Source: Ruminococcus sp. | GTDB taxonomy: Bacteria > Bacillota > Clostridia > Lachnospirales > Lachnospiraceae | Direction of reading: 5' to 3' | NCBI GenBank assembly: GCA_023663085.1 | Contig: JAMPIB010000002.1 | Location: 1 to 64,000, forward strand | DNA length: 64,000 bases | In this document: piece after piece, positions 16,104 through 24,455 of the stretch | How the letters are laid out: each line of letters begins with the position of its first letter | How positions within the stretch are numbered: the first letter of the stretch is position 1 | The notes under the pieces: generated by a model | The model's database searches: none | Told to the model about the DNA's origin: nothing | The model's input: only the letters and a program-made list of their open reading frames with translations | Program-made: the position numbers and the translations under genes

Positions 16104-16565
16104 TTACTCACCTGCTTTCTTCTTGTTTGCATTCAGAATATCATAGATCGGGAATTTTACCTGATATTCCTCGCCCTCTATGATGACCTGAGCGGCTTTT
16201 CTCTCTGCTGCGTTGATTATCATAGGCCCCTTTAAATTAACTGACATCTTTGTCAGATCCTTGGGAACCGTCATGGTAACAAGTACCAGCAGTTCTTCCG
16301 GATTCAGATCACCGAGCGGTTTTAATAATTCATCATCCACTTCGGGGTTGTACTCAGGACATACGATAAGCGGATCCATGACAGGCATGGCAAACGCCGG
16401 TTCCTGCAAGGACTGTAACCAGTGGATGGAGTCCGAACCTTTCTCGGAATCATGTAACAGGGCAAATTCCGTCAATTCCGGGAATCCGACGATACCTTTC
16501 GGAAATGCAATGATCCTGTCATCATCAATCGTAATCTCACCAAATATTTTTGTCGTTACCTTCAT
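16104..16565 (-). CDS. fliW: Flagellar assembly factor FliW
   Basis: FliW binds either flagellin or CsrA and so couples flagellin translation to export. The 153-residue product shows family landmarks: KIFGEITIDDDRIIAFPKGIVGFPEL at the N-terminus and KMSVNLKGPMIINAAERKAAQVI near residue 120. It lies between flgL and csrA. With csrA and the hairpin in the flagellin leader at 1107-1139, the parts of the known FliW-CsrA-flagellin control loop are all present. Confidence 0.96.
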   Translation of the reverse strand: MKVTTKIFGEITIDDDRIIAFPKGIVGFPELTEFALLHDSEKGSDSIHWLQSLQEPAFAMPVMDPLIVCPEYNPEVDDELLKPLGDLNPEELLVLVTMTVPKDLTKMSVNLKGPMIINAAERKAAQVIIEGEEYQVKFPIYDILNANKKKAGE

Positions 16566-16605
16566 AAGTTTTCCCTCTCCGGAGTAAATATACTCCCCTG
16601 CGCTA

Positions 16606-18444
16606 TTAGATGTAATTCATCAGATTGGTCTGCATGATCTTGCTCGTTGCCATAAGAGCAGCCTCATAGGTAAGTTCGGAACTCTTAAGCTGTACGGCCA
16701 CTTCCGTTACATCTACGTCTTCATTATTGCTCTGTAAATCTTTGAATGTAGCTTTCTGGTTCATCAGTCTGTCGGAGATCAGCTCCAGACGGCTTCCTCT
16801 CGTACCGTTATTGGTAACGGCCACGTTGGCCTGATCGACATAGGTCTGATAACTTGTGATCTGGTTTTCAAACTTGGTCTGCACATTATCGCGGACATAG
16901 GTCTGCGCCTTTTTCATGGCGTCAAGCTGTTTCTGCAGTTTCTTATATTCGTCGCTGTCTTCCGCACATTCTTTCATCTTGGTCTCAATGTCGTCAATCT
17001 TAGCCTCCACATCCTGAAGCTGTTTCAGATAGATTTTGAAATCATCCAGATCTCTCTGCGCGCCATGCGTAAAGACCTCGTCCGCATGAGTATTTACCTG
17101 TATTGTCTGATTATAGCCGACATTGTAATAAATATCCTGATCTTTGTTATCCGCGTTATATTCCACAACAACCCGCATGATCTTATCGACTTCCGCCTGC
17201 GCTGCGTCCACTACTGCCTGCGCATCATCGATATTCTTCTGCGCCGCCGTGACTCTGTCTCTTGCGGCCTGTACTGCTGCCGCGGTAGCCGCAGTAGGAT
17301 TCAGTCTGTCATTTAACTTGGCTCTTTCCAGTTCTTTCTGGGCATCCGCCAGTTCCGGATCGTTGACCTGTCTTACTGCTGAATACTCTACCTGCGCCTT
17401 TGTCAGCGCATCCTGTTTTTCTTTCAGATCCATAGCCTGTGTCTGATTGGCCTGGTCGGTTCCGATACAGTGGAAATAGTGGACGGGGTTCAGATCCCCT
17501 TCCTGCCAGTTGCTCTTGGCATATTTTACATCCACTCTGATATCTTCTATACTGTCAATATCCAGACCGAGCGTTTTCTTAGGATTCTGATAAGCCTCTT
17601 CGCTGAATACGATCTCGCCCGTAGAGGCGATATAGGCAATATGCTTCGGATCGTCTTTTACTGCTTTATAGGCTGTCTCCGCATCCGAATATGCGGTGAC
17701 CGGTAACTGCGTATCGTTAAAGGAAATCTCGAAAGCGTTATTATCCGCGCTGGGCGGCTGGATGATATTGCCCTTATCATCTTTTGCCAGATTCAGATCG
17801 TCATAGGATAATCGGAAACGATACAAGGTCGTATTGCTGACGTCATTTTCATCTCCTACCGGATCCCCTGCCGCATCGGTCTTAATATCCGTCCAGTCTG
17901 TATAACTGATGCTCATGATATCCTGATAAGATCTGCTCTCTTCTATCACATAAGTTTTCAGATTATCCGGATCATTGGTAAATTCATGGATATTCTCCGC
18001 CGTAAAAGTGATGGGCGTATCCGTTCGGAAACCGGAAAAGACATATCTTCCTGCAAAATCCACATTACCGCTCGCATAGAACTCTTTCGTATAGGCTTCG
18101 ATCTGTGTTATGAGGATTTCCAGATCTTCCGCTTTCAAAGACTTCTTGGACGCCTCTTCCGCCTGCTCATAAAGGCTCTTTAACACGTCGCCTACTGTAT
18201 TTAATGCGTCGCCCGTTATGGACAGCCAGCTCTCTGCATCCGGGGCATTTTTATCATAATACTGCGTCACAGTCGTCACATTGGTACGCAGACGCAGGGC
18301 TCTGATCGCTACGACCGGATCGTCGGAAGGCCGCGTGATCTTGCTCTGATTGGTCATCTGGTTACTCAGCTTATCTTCCAGAATCTTATTCTGGTTGATA
18401 TTATACAGCGAGTTATTCCGCATGATCTTATTTGTCATTCTCAT
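16606..18444 (-). CDS. flgL: Hook-filament junction protein FlgL with large insertion
   Basis: FlgL (HAP3) joins hook and filament. The N-terminal D0/D1 (MTNKIMRNNSLYNINQNK, then SKITRPSDDPVVAIRALRLR) and the C-terminal helices (SSELTYEAALMATSKIMQTNLMNYI region) are typical. At 612 residues it is about twice the usual length. The extra sequence includes an Ala/Lys/Glu-rich coiled coil at about residues 335-425 and a second coiled coil near 480-520, which should form an exposed domain at the junction. The gene follows flgK and precedes fliW in the same operon. Confidence 0.93.
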   Translation of the reverse strand: MRMTNKIMRNNSLYNINQNKILEDKLSNQMTNQSKITRPSDDPVVAIRALRLRTNVTTVTQYYDKNAPDAESWLSITGDALNTVGDVLKSLYEQAEEASKKSLKAEDLEILITQIEAYTKEFYASGNVDFAGRYVFSGFRTDTPITFTAENIHEFTNDPDNLKTYVIEESRSYQDIMSISYTDWTDIKTDAAGDPVGDENDVSNTTLYRFRLSYDDLNLAKDDKGNIIQPPSADNNAFEISFNDTQLPVTAYSDAETAYKAVKDDPKHIAYIASTGEIVFSEEAYQNPKKTLGLDIDSIEDIRVDVKYAKSNWQEGDLNPVHYFHCIGTDQANQTQAMDLKEKQDALTKAQVEYSAVRQVNDPELADAQKELERAKLNDRLNPTAATAAAVQAARDRVTAAQKNIDDAQAVVDAAQAEVDKIMRVVVEYNADNKDQDIYYNVGYNQTIQVNTHADEVFTHGAQRDLDDFKIYLKQLQDVEAKIDDIETKMKECAEDSDEYKKLQKQLDAMKKAQTYVRDNVQTKFENQITSYQTYVDQANVAVTNNGTRGSRLELISDRLMNQKATFKDLQSNNEDVDVTEVAVQLKSSELTYEAALMATSKIMQTNLMNYI

Positions 18445-18468
18445 AATTATGTCACACCTTTCTTATCA

Positions 18469-20295
18469 TTAAACGCCGGTCTGTAAGATCAGTCTGTCAT
18501 AGATCTCTGTCAGTGTAGAGATCATCTTCGACGCCAATGTATAGGAATTTTGATATTTTACAAGGCTTACCGCCTCTTCGTCTTCATCTACGCCGGAGAT
18601 GGAAGTTCTCTGGTTATCAATACTTGTCTCCAGACTTAAATAAGTCGAATAGAAGGTTTCCGCATTCTCTGCTCCGAGCGCTGCATCATCCAGTACACAC
18701 TCCAGAAAGCCGCCTGCGTCTCTTCCACGGAAAGTGAACTGTGTCTTGTCAGACATTAAGGAAATCATCTTCTTGACCTGCTCGCATTCTTCCACACCAT
18801 TGGCAGCGCTGCTCCTGCTTCCAAGCAAAGATGCGTCCTTGATCAGTTCTTCGGCCACAGCCACGTTTCCTGCCGTCATATAATAATATCCCTTGCCATT
18901 TCTTCTGGAATCGTTCAGTTCCGCTTCTTTATACTGTCCATTGGATACCAGATAATCGGCTGTAAAAAGGATGCCTGCATCTTCACCTTCCGCCGTTACG
19001 CCCTCTGTAAAGATAGCGTTTACCTTGCGGCTGAAATCACGGAGCCATTCGTTCATCTGCTCCATATAATAGGGAACGCCCTGATATTTCACTTCCGAGC
19101 CGATCATGACTTCCTTGCCCTGATTGCCGACAAGCAGCGGTTTATCGCTTTTCAGATTATCGACCGTGAATGTATAATTGCCATCCCCGTCATAAGTCCA
19201 GTCCGTATAATAATAGATCTGGCTGCCGATATTGATCTTGCCGCCTGTATCGGAAAGTTTACATTTGGCCATATCGTCCAGATAAGCCGCCGTTGTATTA
19301 ACGGTTACTTTCGTGGTTTCTCTGCTGTAATAGATCTGATCTACGGTACCGTTGAAATATTCGCCGTTATTACCGTCGCGCATCTGGATCAGTCCCCGCA
19401 GTTCTCCACCCATGGAGTCATTGTAAAGGCCGAATTCGATACCGTCCGACCACATGATATCATAAAGACCATCCACATCGGACTGGTTCACTTTCTCTTC
19501 GGTTTCTCTGGCAATACATTCCAGCTGTCTGTAATCGTCGTGATCTACAAGGGTCTGTCCCCCGGCGATCCTTACGACGAAGCGGTAAGAGCCGGTTTCA
19601 TTTCCAGCCTGATCCATAACCGGAATTTCCTGCGTTTTCACATCCACAATAGCGGAAAGTTCGTCTAACATAACGCCTCTTTTATCACGCAGTTCGTTGG
19701 CTACCACACCGGTCAGTTCGATAACGCTGATCTGTTTGTTGACGGTTGCCAGTTCCTGCGCCAGAGAATTGATCTTATCGGTACGCATCTTAATTTCATC
19801 GTTGACGTCCGCCTGCAGGTTCTGGAAATTACCATACATATTATTAAAATAATCCGTCAGCGTCTTTACCGAAGAAATAAACTGTGCTTTTACCGATGTA
19901 GAACTGCCGTTCTTGGTCACTTCTTCAAGCGCGCCGGATATGCCGTTAAAAATGGTCTTAAAGCCCGTGATCTTATCATCTACCAGATAATTTTCCACCA
20001 TACGCATATAATATGCTTTGGTATCGAACTCACCCAGTCTGGTCTCGTTCTCACGGTATTTATTATCATAAAATTCGTCTCTGATACGTTCGATGGCAAT
20101 GGTCTCCACACCGGCGCCCGCACATCCGTATTTTGCAAAGACACGCAGGGCGTTAGCCGCTTCTGTATCGACTACCTGACGGCTGTAACCTTCGGTATTG
20201 ACATTGCTTATATTATTACCGGTCGTATTGAGCGCCGCATTTGCTGCACGCAGTCCCGATGATGCTATTGTTAATCCAAAAAATGTTGATGGCAT
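18469..20295 (-). CDS. flgK: Hook-associated protein FlgK, copy 1
   Basis: FlgK (HAP1) is the first junction protein. The N-terminus (STFFGLTIASSGLRAANAALNTTGNNISNVNTEGYSRQ) carries the conserved ANNISN-type motif. The C-terminal helix with SLVKYQNSYTLASKMISTL is also typical of the family, and the length is 608 residues. It has GGAGGTG upstream of its ATG. The neighbouring gene at 20311-21990 encodes a second FlgK-like protein, 15 bases apart, so the operon carries a tandem pair. Low similarity outside the termini suggests an old duplication with division of labour rather than recent redundancy. Confidence 0.93.
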   Translation of the reverse strand: MPSTFFGLTIASSGLRAANAALNTTGNNISNVNTEGYSRQVVDTEAANALRVFAKYGCAGAGVETIAIERIRDEFYDNKYRENETRLGEFDTKAYYMRMVENYLVDDKITGFKTIFNGISGALEEVTKNGSSTSVKAQFISSVKTLTDYFNNMYGNFQNLQADVNDEIKMRTDKINSLAQELATVNKQISVIELTGVVANELRDKRGVMLDELSAIVDVKTQEIPVMDQAGNETGSYRFVVRIAGGQTLVDHDDYRQLECIARETEEKVNQSDVDGLYDIMWSDGIEFGLYNDSMGGELRGLIQMRDGNNGEYFNGTVDQIYYSRETTKVTVNTTAAYLDDMAKCKLSDTGGKINIGSQIYYYTDWTYDGDGNYTFTVDNLKSDKPLLVGNQGKEVMIGSEVKYQGVPYYMEQMNEWLRDFSRKVNAIFTEGVTAEGEDAGILFTADYLVSNGQYKEAELNDSRRNGKGYYYMTAGNVAVAEELIKDASLLGSRSSAANGVEECEQVKKMISLMSDKTQFTFRGRDAGGFLECVLDDAALGAENAETFYSTYLSLETSIDNQRTSISGVDEDEEAVSLVKYQNSYTLASKMISTLTEIYDRLILQTGV

Positions 20296-20310
20296 GGCTG
20301 CACCTCCAGA

Positions 20311-21990
20311 TTATCTGCCCAGTGTCGAAAGAAGATGATCCAGCATCTCGCTGATCACGTTGATATAACGACTGGACGCGTTATATGCGTTCTGGAACAT
20401 GATCATATTCGTCAGTTCTTCATCAGAAGAAACGCCTACGATCTGTTCTCTGGCATTACATAAGGAATCCGTAGTAAGTGTCTGGCTTGTTACGATATCG
20501 CCGAATACCGAACCGGAATTGGCTACCTGAGAAACCAGATTTTTATAATAATCCACGAAGCAGACCGGAGTCTGTACATTCGGATTCAAAGTATATATCG
20601 ACTCCTGGAAAGCATTTTTTAACTTCTCCATAGTCGCGTTATCTTCCGAACTGTCTGTCAGTCTGAAAGACAATAAGGAAGGATTCTGTCTAAGTTTCAT
20701 ATTAATGGTAATGTTATCCACGCTCCAGCCGCCTTCTATCACAGTGCCATCCGGCAGCGTATAAGTCTCGCCGTCATCGACGATCTGCTGGAACAACTGA
20801 TAAGGTTCTCCATTTTCATCCCGCAGATAGGTGGAGTTCGGATATAACTCGCTCTCGTTCTCCGCCGCCTGCGCCAGAATCCCGTTTATTTTCGTAACGA
20901 CTGCATTGATCAACTGATCGAATTCAGCCTGGATATTCATGATGATCGACTGTGAAATATGATTATCGTACCAGTTCTGCTCATATTCCCCGTCGGGATT
21001 GATATTCTTGATCTCCTGCGCGGTCGCTCTGTGGTCGCCGCGTGCAAGGAGCGTACTCTTTAAGGAACCAAGGTCTGTATTTAAATCACTGGATATCGTT
21101 CTGGTCAAGTCAAATACCTGCGAAGATTTCAGATTTTCCTTATCCAGATACTGATTGCCAAACTCGTCATAACTGTATTTGGCTAACATCTTCCAGTACG
21201 GCGTATAAAAACCTGTCTGCGGGTCCGTGTAGAGCATCATCTCATTGACAAGGCCGCCTTTTACCAGATCCACGCCCTCCAGTTTCACATTGACATAACC
21301 GGTAATATCTTCCACATAAGAGATAGAAGCCAGTGAAGAAAGTTCATCCAGCAGATAATTCCTGCGGTCGCGCAGATCGTTGGCATGTTCCACACCGCCT
21401 TCAATCCTGCCGATCTGTTTATTTAACGCTTCAATCTCCTGCGCATATTTATTAATTGTATTGACATCATCTACAACAGTCTGGTTCATATTGTCCTGAT
21501 ATTCGCACAGGCTGTCATATACAGCGGACGCTTTGGTAATGAACTCATAGGAACGCGTCACGAATAAATTCTGATTGACTGCCGCCGTAGGATCTTTGCT
21601 CAGTTCCTCTACCGCCGTCCACAGATCTGTTACCGCTATGGAAAAGGCATGCCCTTCATAGGACTCGCCAATGATATCTTCAATTTCTTCCATCGCAGCA
21701 TAAGAAACATCGTAAAAAGCGCTCCTGCTCGATTCACGACGGTAATTTCTGTCCAGAAAGAAATCTCTCACCTGTCTTGTTTGGGAATATGAGACACCCA
21801 GACCAAGCTGCTGCCAGCTGACCGGATTGGTTTTGTCGATAGTTACATAGGTTCTGGTGCCCTGTGCCACCTGCTGCCTTGTATAACCTACCGTGTCCAG
21901 GTTTGACATGTTGTGCGCCGTGGTATTCAGCGCATTATTTGAAGTTTGTAGTCCTGATACGCCTAAATAGAGGCTTCCCATTAATGACAT
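20311..21990 (-). CDS. flgK: Hook-associated protein FlgK, copy 2
   Basis: The 559-residue product has a FlgK N-terminus (GSLYLGVSGLQTSNNALNTTAHNMSNLDTVGYTRQQV) and C-terminus (ELTNMIMFQNAYNASSRYINVISEMLDHLL). Unlike copy 1 it has the AHNMSNLDT variant of the D0 motif. The start may be 21990 or the in-frame ATG at 21981. It is encoded between flgN and the other flgK. The two may stack as successive junction rings, or one may be used with one of the two flagellins; both ideas are inference. Confidence 0.9.
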   Translation of the reverse strand: MSLMGSLYLGVSGLQTSNNALNTTAHNMSNLDTVGYTRQQVAQGTRTYVTIDKTNPVSWQQLGLGVSYSQTRQVRDFFLDRNYRRESSRSAFYDVSYAAMEEIEDIIGESYEGHAFSIAVTDLWTAVEELSKDPTAAVNQNLFVTRSYEFITKASAVYDSLCEYQDNMNQTVVDDVNTINKYAQEIEALNKQIGRIEGGVEHANDLRDRRNYLLDELSSLASISYVEDITGYVNVKLEGVDLVKGGLVNEMMLYTDPQTGFYTPYWKMLAKYSYDEFGNQYLDKENLKSSQVFDLTRTISSDLNTDLGSLKSTLLARGDHRATAQEIKNINPDGEYEQNWYDNHISQSIIMNIQAEFDQLINAVVTKINGILAQAAENESELYPNSTYLRDENGEPYQLFQQIVDDGETYTLPDGTVIEGGWSVDNITINMKLRQNPSLLSFRLTDSSEDNATMEKLKNAFQESIYTLNPNVQTPVCFVDYYKNLVSQVANSGSVFGDIVTSQTLTTDSLCNAREQIVGVSSDEELTNMIMFQNAYNASSRYINVISEMLDHLLSTLGR

Positions 21991-22016
21991 AACACTACCA
22001 TCCTTAACAAATTTTC

Positions 22017-22535
22017 TTACTGTTTCGCATCAAATGATTTGGTATTCATCCCGATCACATCTCCGGTATTATAGGCGCCTTTGTTATAGTTGGCTGTCTC
22101 CGGCGCCGCTTTGACCGAGTGGAGAATGTTCATATTGAACTGTACCATTTCCAGGGCGCTCTGGATCAGCTCCCTGTTCTGCTCATTGACTCTTGCCACA
22201 TGCCTTACGTTATCCTGCAGTTTATCAAAAACTGCCGCCAGCTTCTGCTGTTCTCCGGGTCTTGGCGCAAGCATCTTGATCAGATCTGCGATTTTTAAAT
22301 TCGTAACATCCTTGTTAAGCACATTCGCTATATCATTCACAGCCTCATTTCTCAAATTGTCTAAATGGTTGATCCTGCTTACGATAAGCTGTTCCTCATC
22401 CGTGATCTTTGCTAACTGTTCCAGATCTTCTGATACAATGACCGGTGTTTTCTGCATGGACAAGTTTAACAGATTCTCATATTCCATGCTTTCCTTATCC
22501 AAAACATCTATCAAGTTCTCCATTAAGCTTGCCAC
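22017..22535 (-). CDS. flgN: FlgN-type chaperone
   Basis: FlgN binds FlgK and FlgL before export. The 172-residue helical protein has the family's N-terminal pattern (LIDVLDKESMEYENLLNLSMQKTPVIV) and a hydrophilic tail containing KGAYNTGDVIG. Its position between flgM and flgK is the normal Firmicute order. The start is GTG at 22535 with GAGG 8 bases upstream; ATG 22523 is the alternative. Confidence 0.9.
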   Translation of the reverse strand: MASLMENLIDVLDKESMEYENLLNLSMQKTPVIVSEDLEQLAKITDEEQLIVSRINHLDNLRNEAVNDIANVLNKDVTNLKIADLIKMLAPRPGEQQKLAAVFDKLQDNVRHVARVNEQNRELIQSALEMVQFNMNILHSVKAAPETANYNKGAYNTGDVIGMNTKSFDAKQ

Positions 22536-22552
22536 GCTAAAACCTCACTTTT

Positions 22553-22846
22553 TCATTGTGCATACAGACTGGAACTTTCCTCATATCTTTGCAGCATTCT
22601 TTCCGCAAAACTCTCACCGCTCACGAAATAAGTACCGCTCGCGATCTCAGCTTTCAGAGGAGCGATTACATCTTCCCTGACATCGCTGCTTGCGTATACT
22701 GCTGCTTTGGCAGTCTGAAAATCCTTACCGATACTGGAAATCTGTATCTGATCGGATCTTCCGCCCTGTGATGTCTCAGGCGCTTTTACCGCTTTCCTGG
22801 AATTGCTGTATAATTGTTGGACCTGATTATATGCTTCAATACGCAT
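22553..22846 (-). CDS. flgM: Anti-sigma-28 factor FlgM
   Basis: FlgM holds sigma-28 inactive until the hook is complete and it is exported. The 97-residue protein has a disordered N-terminus (MRIEAYNQVQQLY) and the conserved C-terminal sigma-binding helices (DQIQISSIGKDFQTAK, then REDVIAPLKAEIASGTY and an FAERML motif). The ATG at 22846 has AGGAGGAG upstream; a longer frame to 22882 does not. It leads the flgM-flgN-flgK-flgK-flgL-fliW-csrA operon under its own sigma-28 promoter, which makes an autoregulatory loop. Confidence 0.95.
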   Translation of the reverse strand: MRIEAYNQVQQLYSNSRKAVKAPETSQGGRSDQIQISSIGKDFQTAKAAVYASSDVREDVIAPLKAEIASGTYFVSGESFAERMLQRYEESSSLYAQ

Positions 22847-22893
22847 AGTCAACTCCTCCTTCCTGTTTACTGCATCTACCAACTGCTATTAAA

Positions 22894-22921
22894 TGTATCG
22901 GATATTTTTGCCGAGACTTTA
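22894..22921 (-). promoter_or_regulatory. Sigma-28 promoter of flgM operon
   Basis: The minus strand reads TAAA (22918-22921), 16 bases, CCGATACA (22894-22901), one base from the CCGATATA seen at the other sites. It lies in the short gap between the response regulator stop and flgM. Confidence 0.8.
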
Positions 22922-22952
22922 TAGCTCTTCTTATTTTTTTCCTGAATGTTTT

Positions 22953-23765
22953 TCAATCCGCAAGATAGGCGGAGGCCATATGGCACAATCTGCCGCAGGT
23001 TTCCTCACTCCACGAATAATTCATCATATATCTGCCGTCAAAGAGGCTCTCGTCGATGCGTTTTCCGTCCAGAATCTCAAAATAATCGCAGGAAAGTTCC
23101 TTCCTGTTCACATGGCAGCTCCCTCTTGCGCTGTCAAAAACATATCCCACGCCATATTCCTTAAAGAGTGTATGCAGATAGGCGACCGCCTTGCGGTAAA
23201 GTCCCTTTACCCTGTCATCATAGGCTCTTCCTTCCCACAGCAGATCTACCGCCTCCTGCATCATCACCGCACCGCCTCCGCAGTCAATGCAGAGCGCAAA
23301 CAGTTCTTTGGCCTTCTGATTGGTAAATTCGACCAGCTGCCCATCCACAAAAACATCAAAATTTCCGAATGTATGGACTTTCATACGCTTTTGCAGTCTG
23401 CCGGATAGATATCTGGCCCTGTCAAGTATATCGACAATATCTTTATGATCGTAAGGCTTTAACAGATAATAATCGGCTTTTACATCAAGTATCGCTTCTT
23501 TTAAATATTTTTCATAACCGCTGACATAAATGACGATCATGTCATGTTTTATTTCCCGCAGTTTCCGTCCTAACACCAGGCCGCTCATATCCGGGATCTC
23601 CACATCCAGAAAAGCGAGGTCGATATCATGTTTCCCGGCAAATACAAGCGCCTCGTGCGCATTTTCAAAGCTGCCGACCAGCTCAATATCCGTATCCCTG
23701 CACGCTGATGCAAATTGTTCCATGCTGTATAATTCGTCGTCTACCAGAATGGTTTTCAGCTTCAT
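22953..23765 (-). CDS. Response regulator with SARP-like output domain
   Basis: Residues 1-120 form a receiver domain with acidic DD at 9-10, phospho-acceptor D54 (FLDVEIPD) and Lys in LLKPY. Residues 128-270 look like the winged-helix plus bacterial-transcriptional-activator module of SARP-type regulators (KVHTFGNFDVFVDGQ, KAKELFALCID, VDLLWEG). It should bind DNA after phosphorylation by one or both kinases encoded just upstream. The three genes are tightly packed and are transcribed toward flgM. Whether they control flagellar genes is not shown by the sequence; proximity alone suggests it. Confidence 0.85.
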   Translation of the reverse strand: MKLKTILVDDELYSMEQFASACRDTDIELVGSFENAHEALVFAGKHDIDLAFLDVEIPDMSGLVLGRKLREIKHDMIVIYVSGYEKYLKEAILDVKADYYLLKPYDHKDIVDILDRARYLSGRLQKRMKVHTFGNFDVFVDGQLVEFTNQKAKELFALCIDCGGGAVMMQEAVDLLWEGRAYDDRVKGLYRKAVAYLHTLFKEYGVGYVFDSARGSCHVNRKELSCDYFEILDGKRIDESLFDGRYMMNYSWSEETCGRLCHMASAYLAD

Positions 23766-23780
23766 GATACCACACTCCTG

Positions 23781-24455
23781 TTATTTTTCTGCCGCCTCCT
23801 GTCCCCGTTTGGGAATATGCAGCGTAACAATAGTCCCGACTCCTATATAACTTTTGACTTCCATACTGCCAGCGGTCATTTTTTCCACCCGGTATCTGAT
23901 CCGCTGCAGGCTGTGAGCCTGCGGGCCATCATCTCCGGGCATTTTATTATAGCCGCCTGCCTCGAACCCCGTTCCGTCATCTTCCACCTGCACGATATAT
24001 TCCGAAACAGTCTGATAGCTTCTGAGCGTCACCGTTCCTTTTCCTCTGCCCTTTATGATCCCGTGCCGAATGGCATTTTCCACAAGCGGCTGTACCGATA
24101 AAGGCGGCAGCATAAAATTTTCTTCTCCGATCTCCATATGGAATACGATATTCTCTCCGAACCTTATTTTCTCCAGATCTACATAGCACAGGACGCAGGC
24201 CGCCTCTTCCCGGAAAAGGATGTTCCCGTCACTGATCAGAAAACCGAGTACCGCCCTGAAATATTTTGTAAAATCATAGATCATATGATATGCCAGATCT
24301 GCATTGGTCTTCGTTGCGATACGGATGGCCCCCAGCGTGTTAAAAATAAAATGCGGATCGATCAGACGCAGGATGCGCCCTCTTTCCTCTGCCCTTATTT
24401 TTTCCTCTTTTTGCGAAAAATCATGCTGTCTGGCACTTTTTTCTTTCTTTATCAT
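23781..24455 (-). CDS. LytS/YehU-type sensor histidine kinase without membrane domain
   Basis: The 224-residue protein has only the His_kinase phosphoacceptor segment (RLIDPHFIFNTL, H35) and an HATPase domain (PPLSVQPLVENAIRHGI, then DDGTGF and a GLQRIRYR-like box). There is no transmembrane or sensory region, so it is soluble and may act as a partner or phosphorelay module for the hybrid kinase. Its ATG overlaps the stop of that kinase (TAATG), so the two are translationally coupled. No other function can be read. Confidence 0.85.
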   Translation of the reverse strand: MIKKEKSARQHDFSQKEEKIRAEERGRILRLIDPHFIFNTLGAIRIATKTNADLAYHMIYDFTKYFRAVLGFLISDGNILFREEAACVLCYVDLEKIRFGENIVFHMEIGEENFMLPPLSVQPLVENAIRHGIIKGRGKGTVTLRSYQTVSEYIVQVEDDGTGFEAGGYNKMPGDDGPQAHSLQRIRYRVEKMTAGSMEVKSYIGVGTIVTLHIPKRGQEAAEK

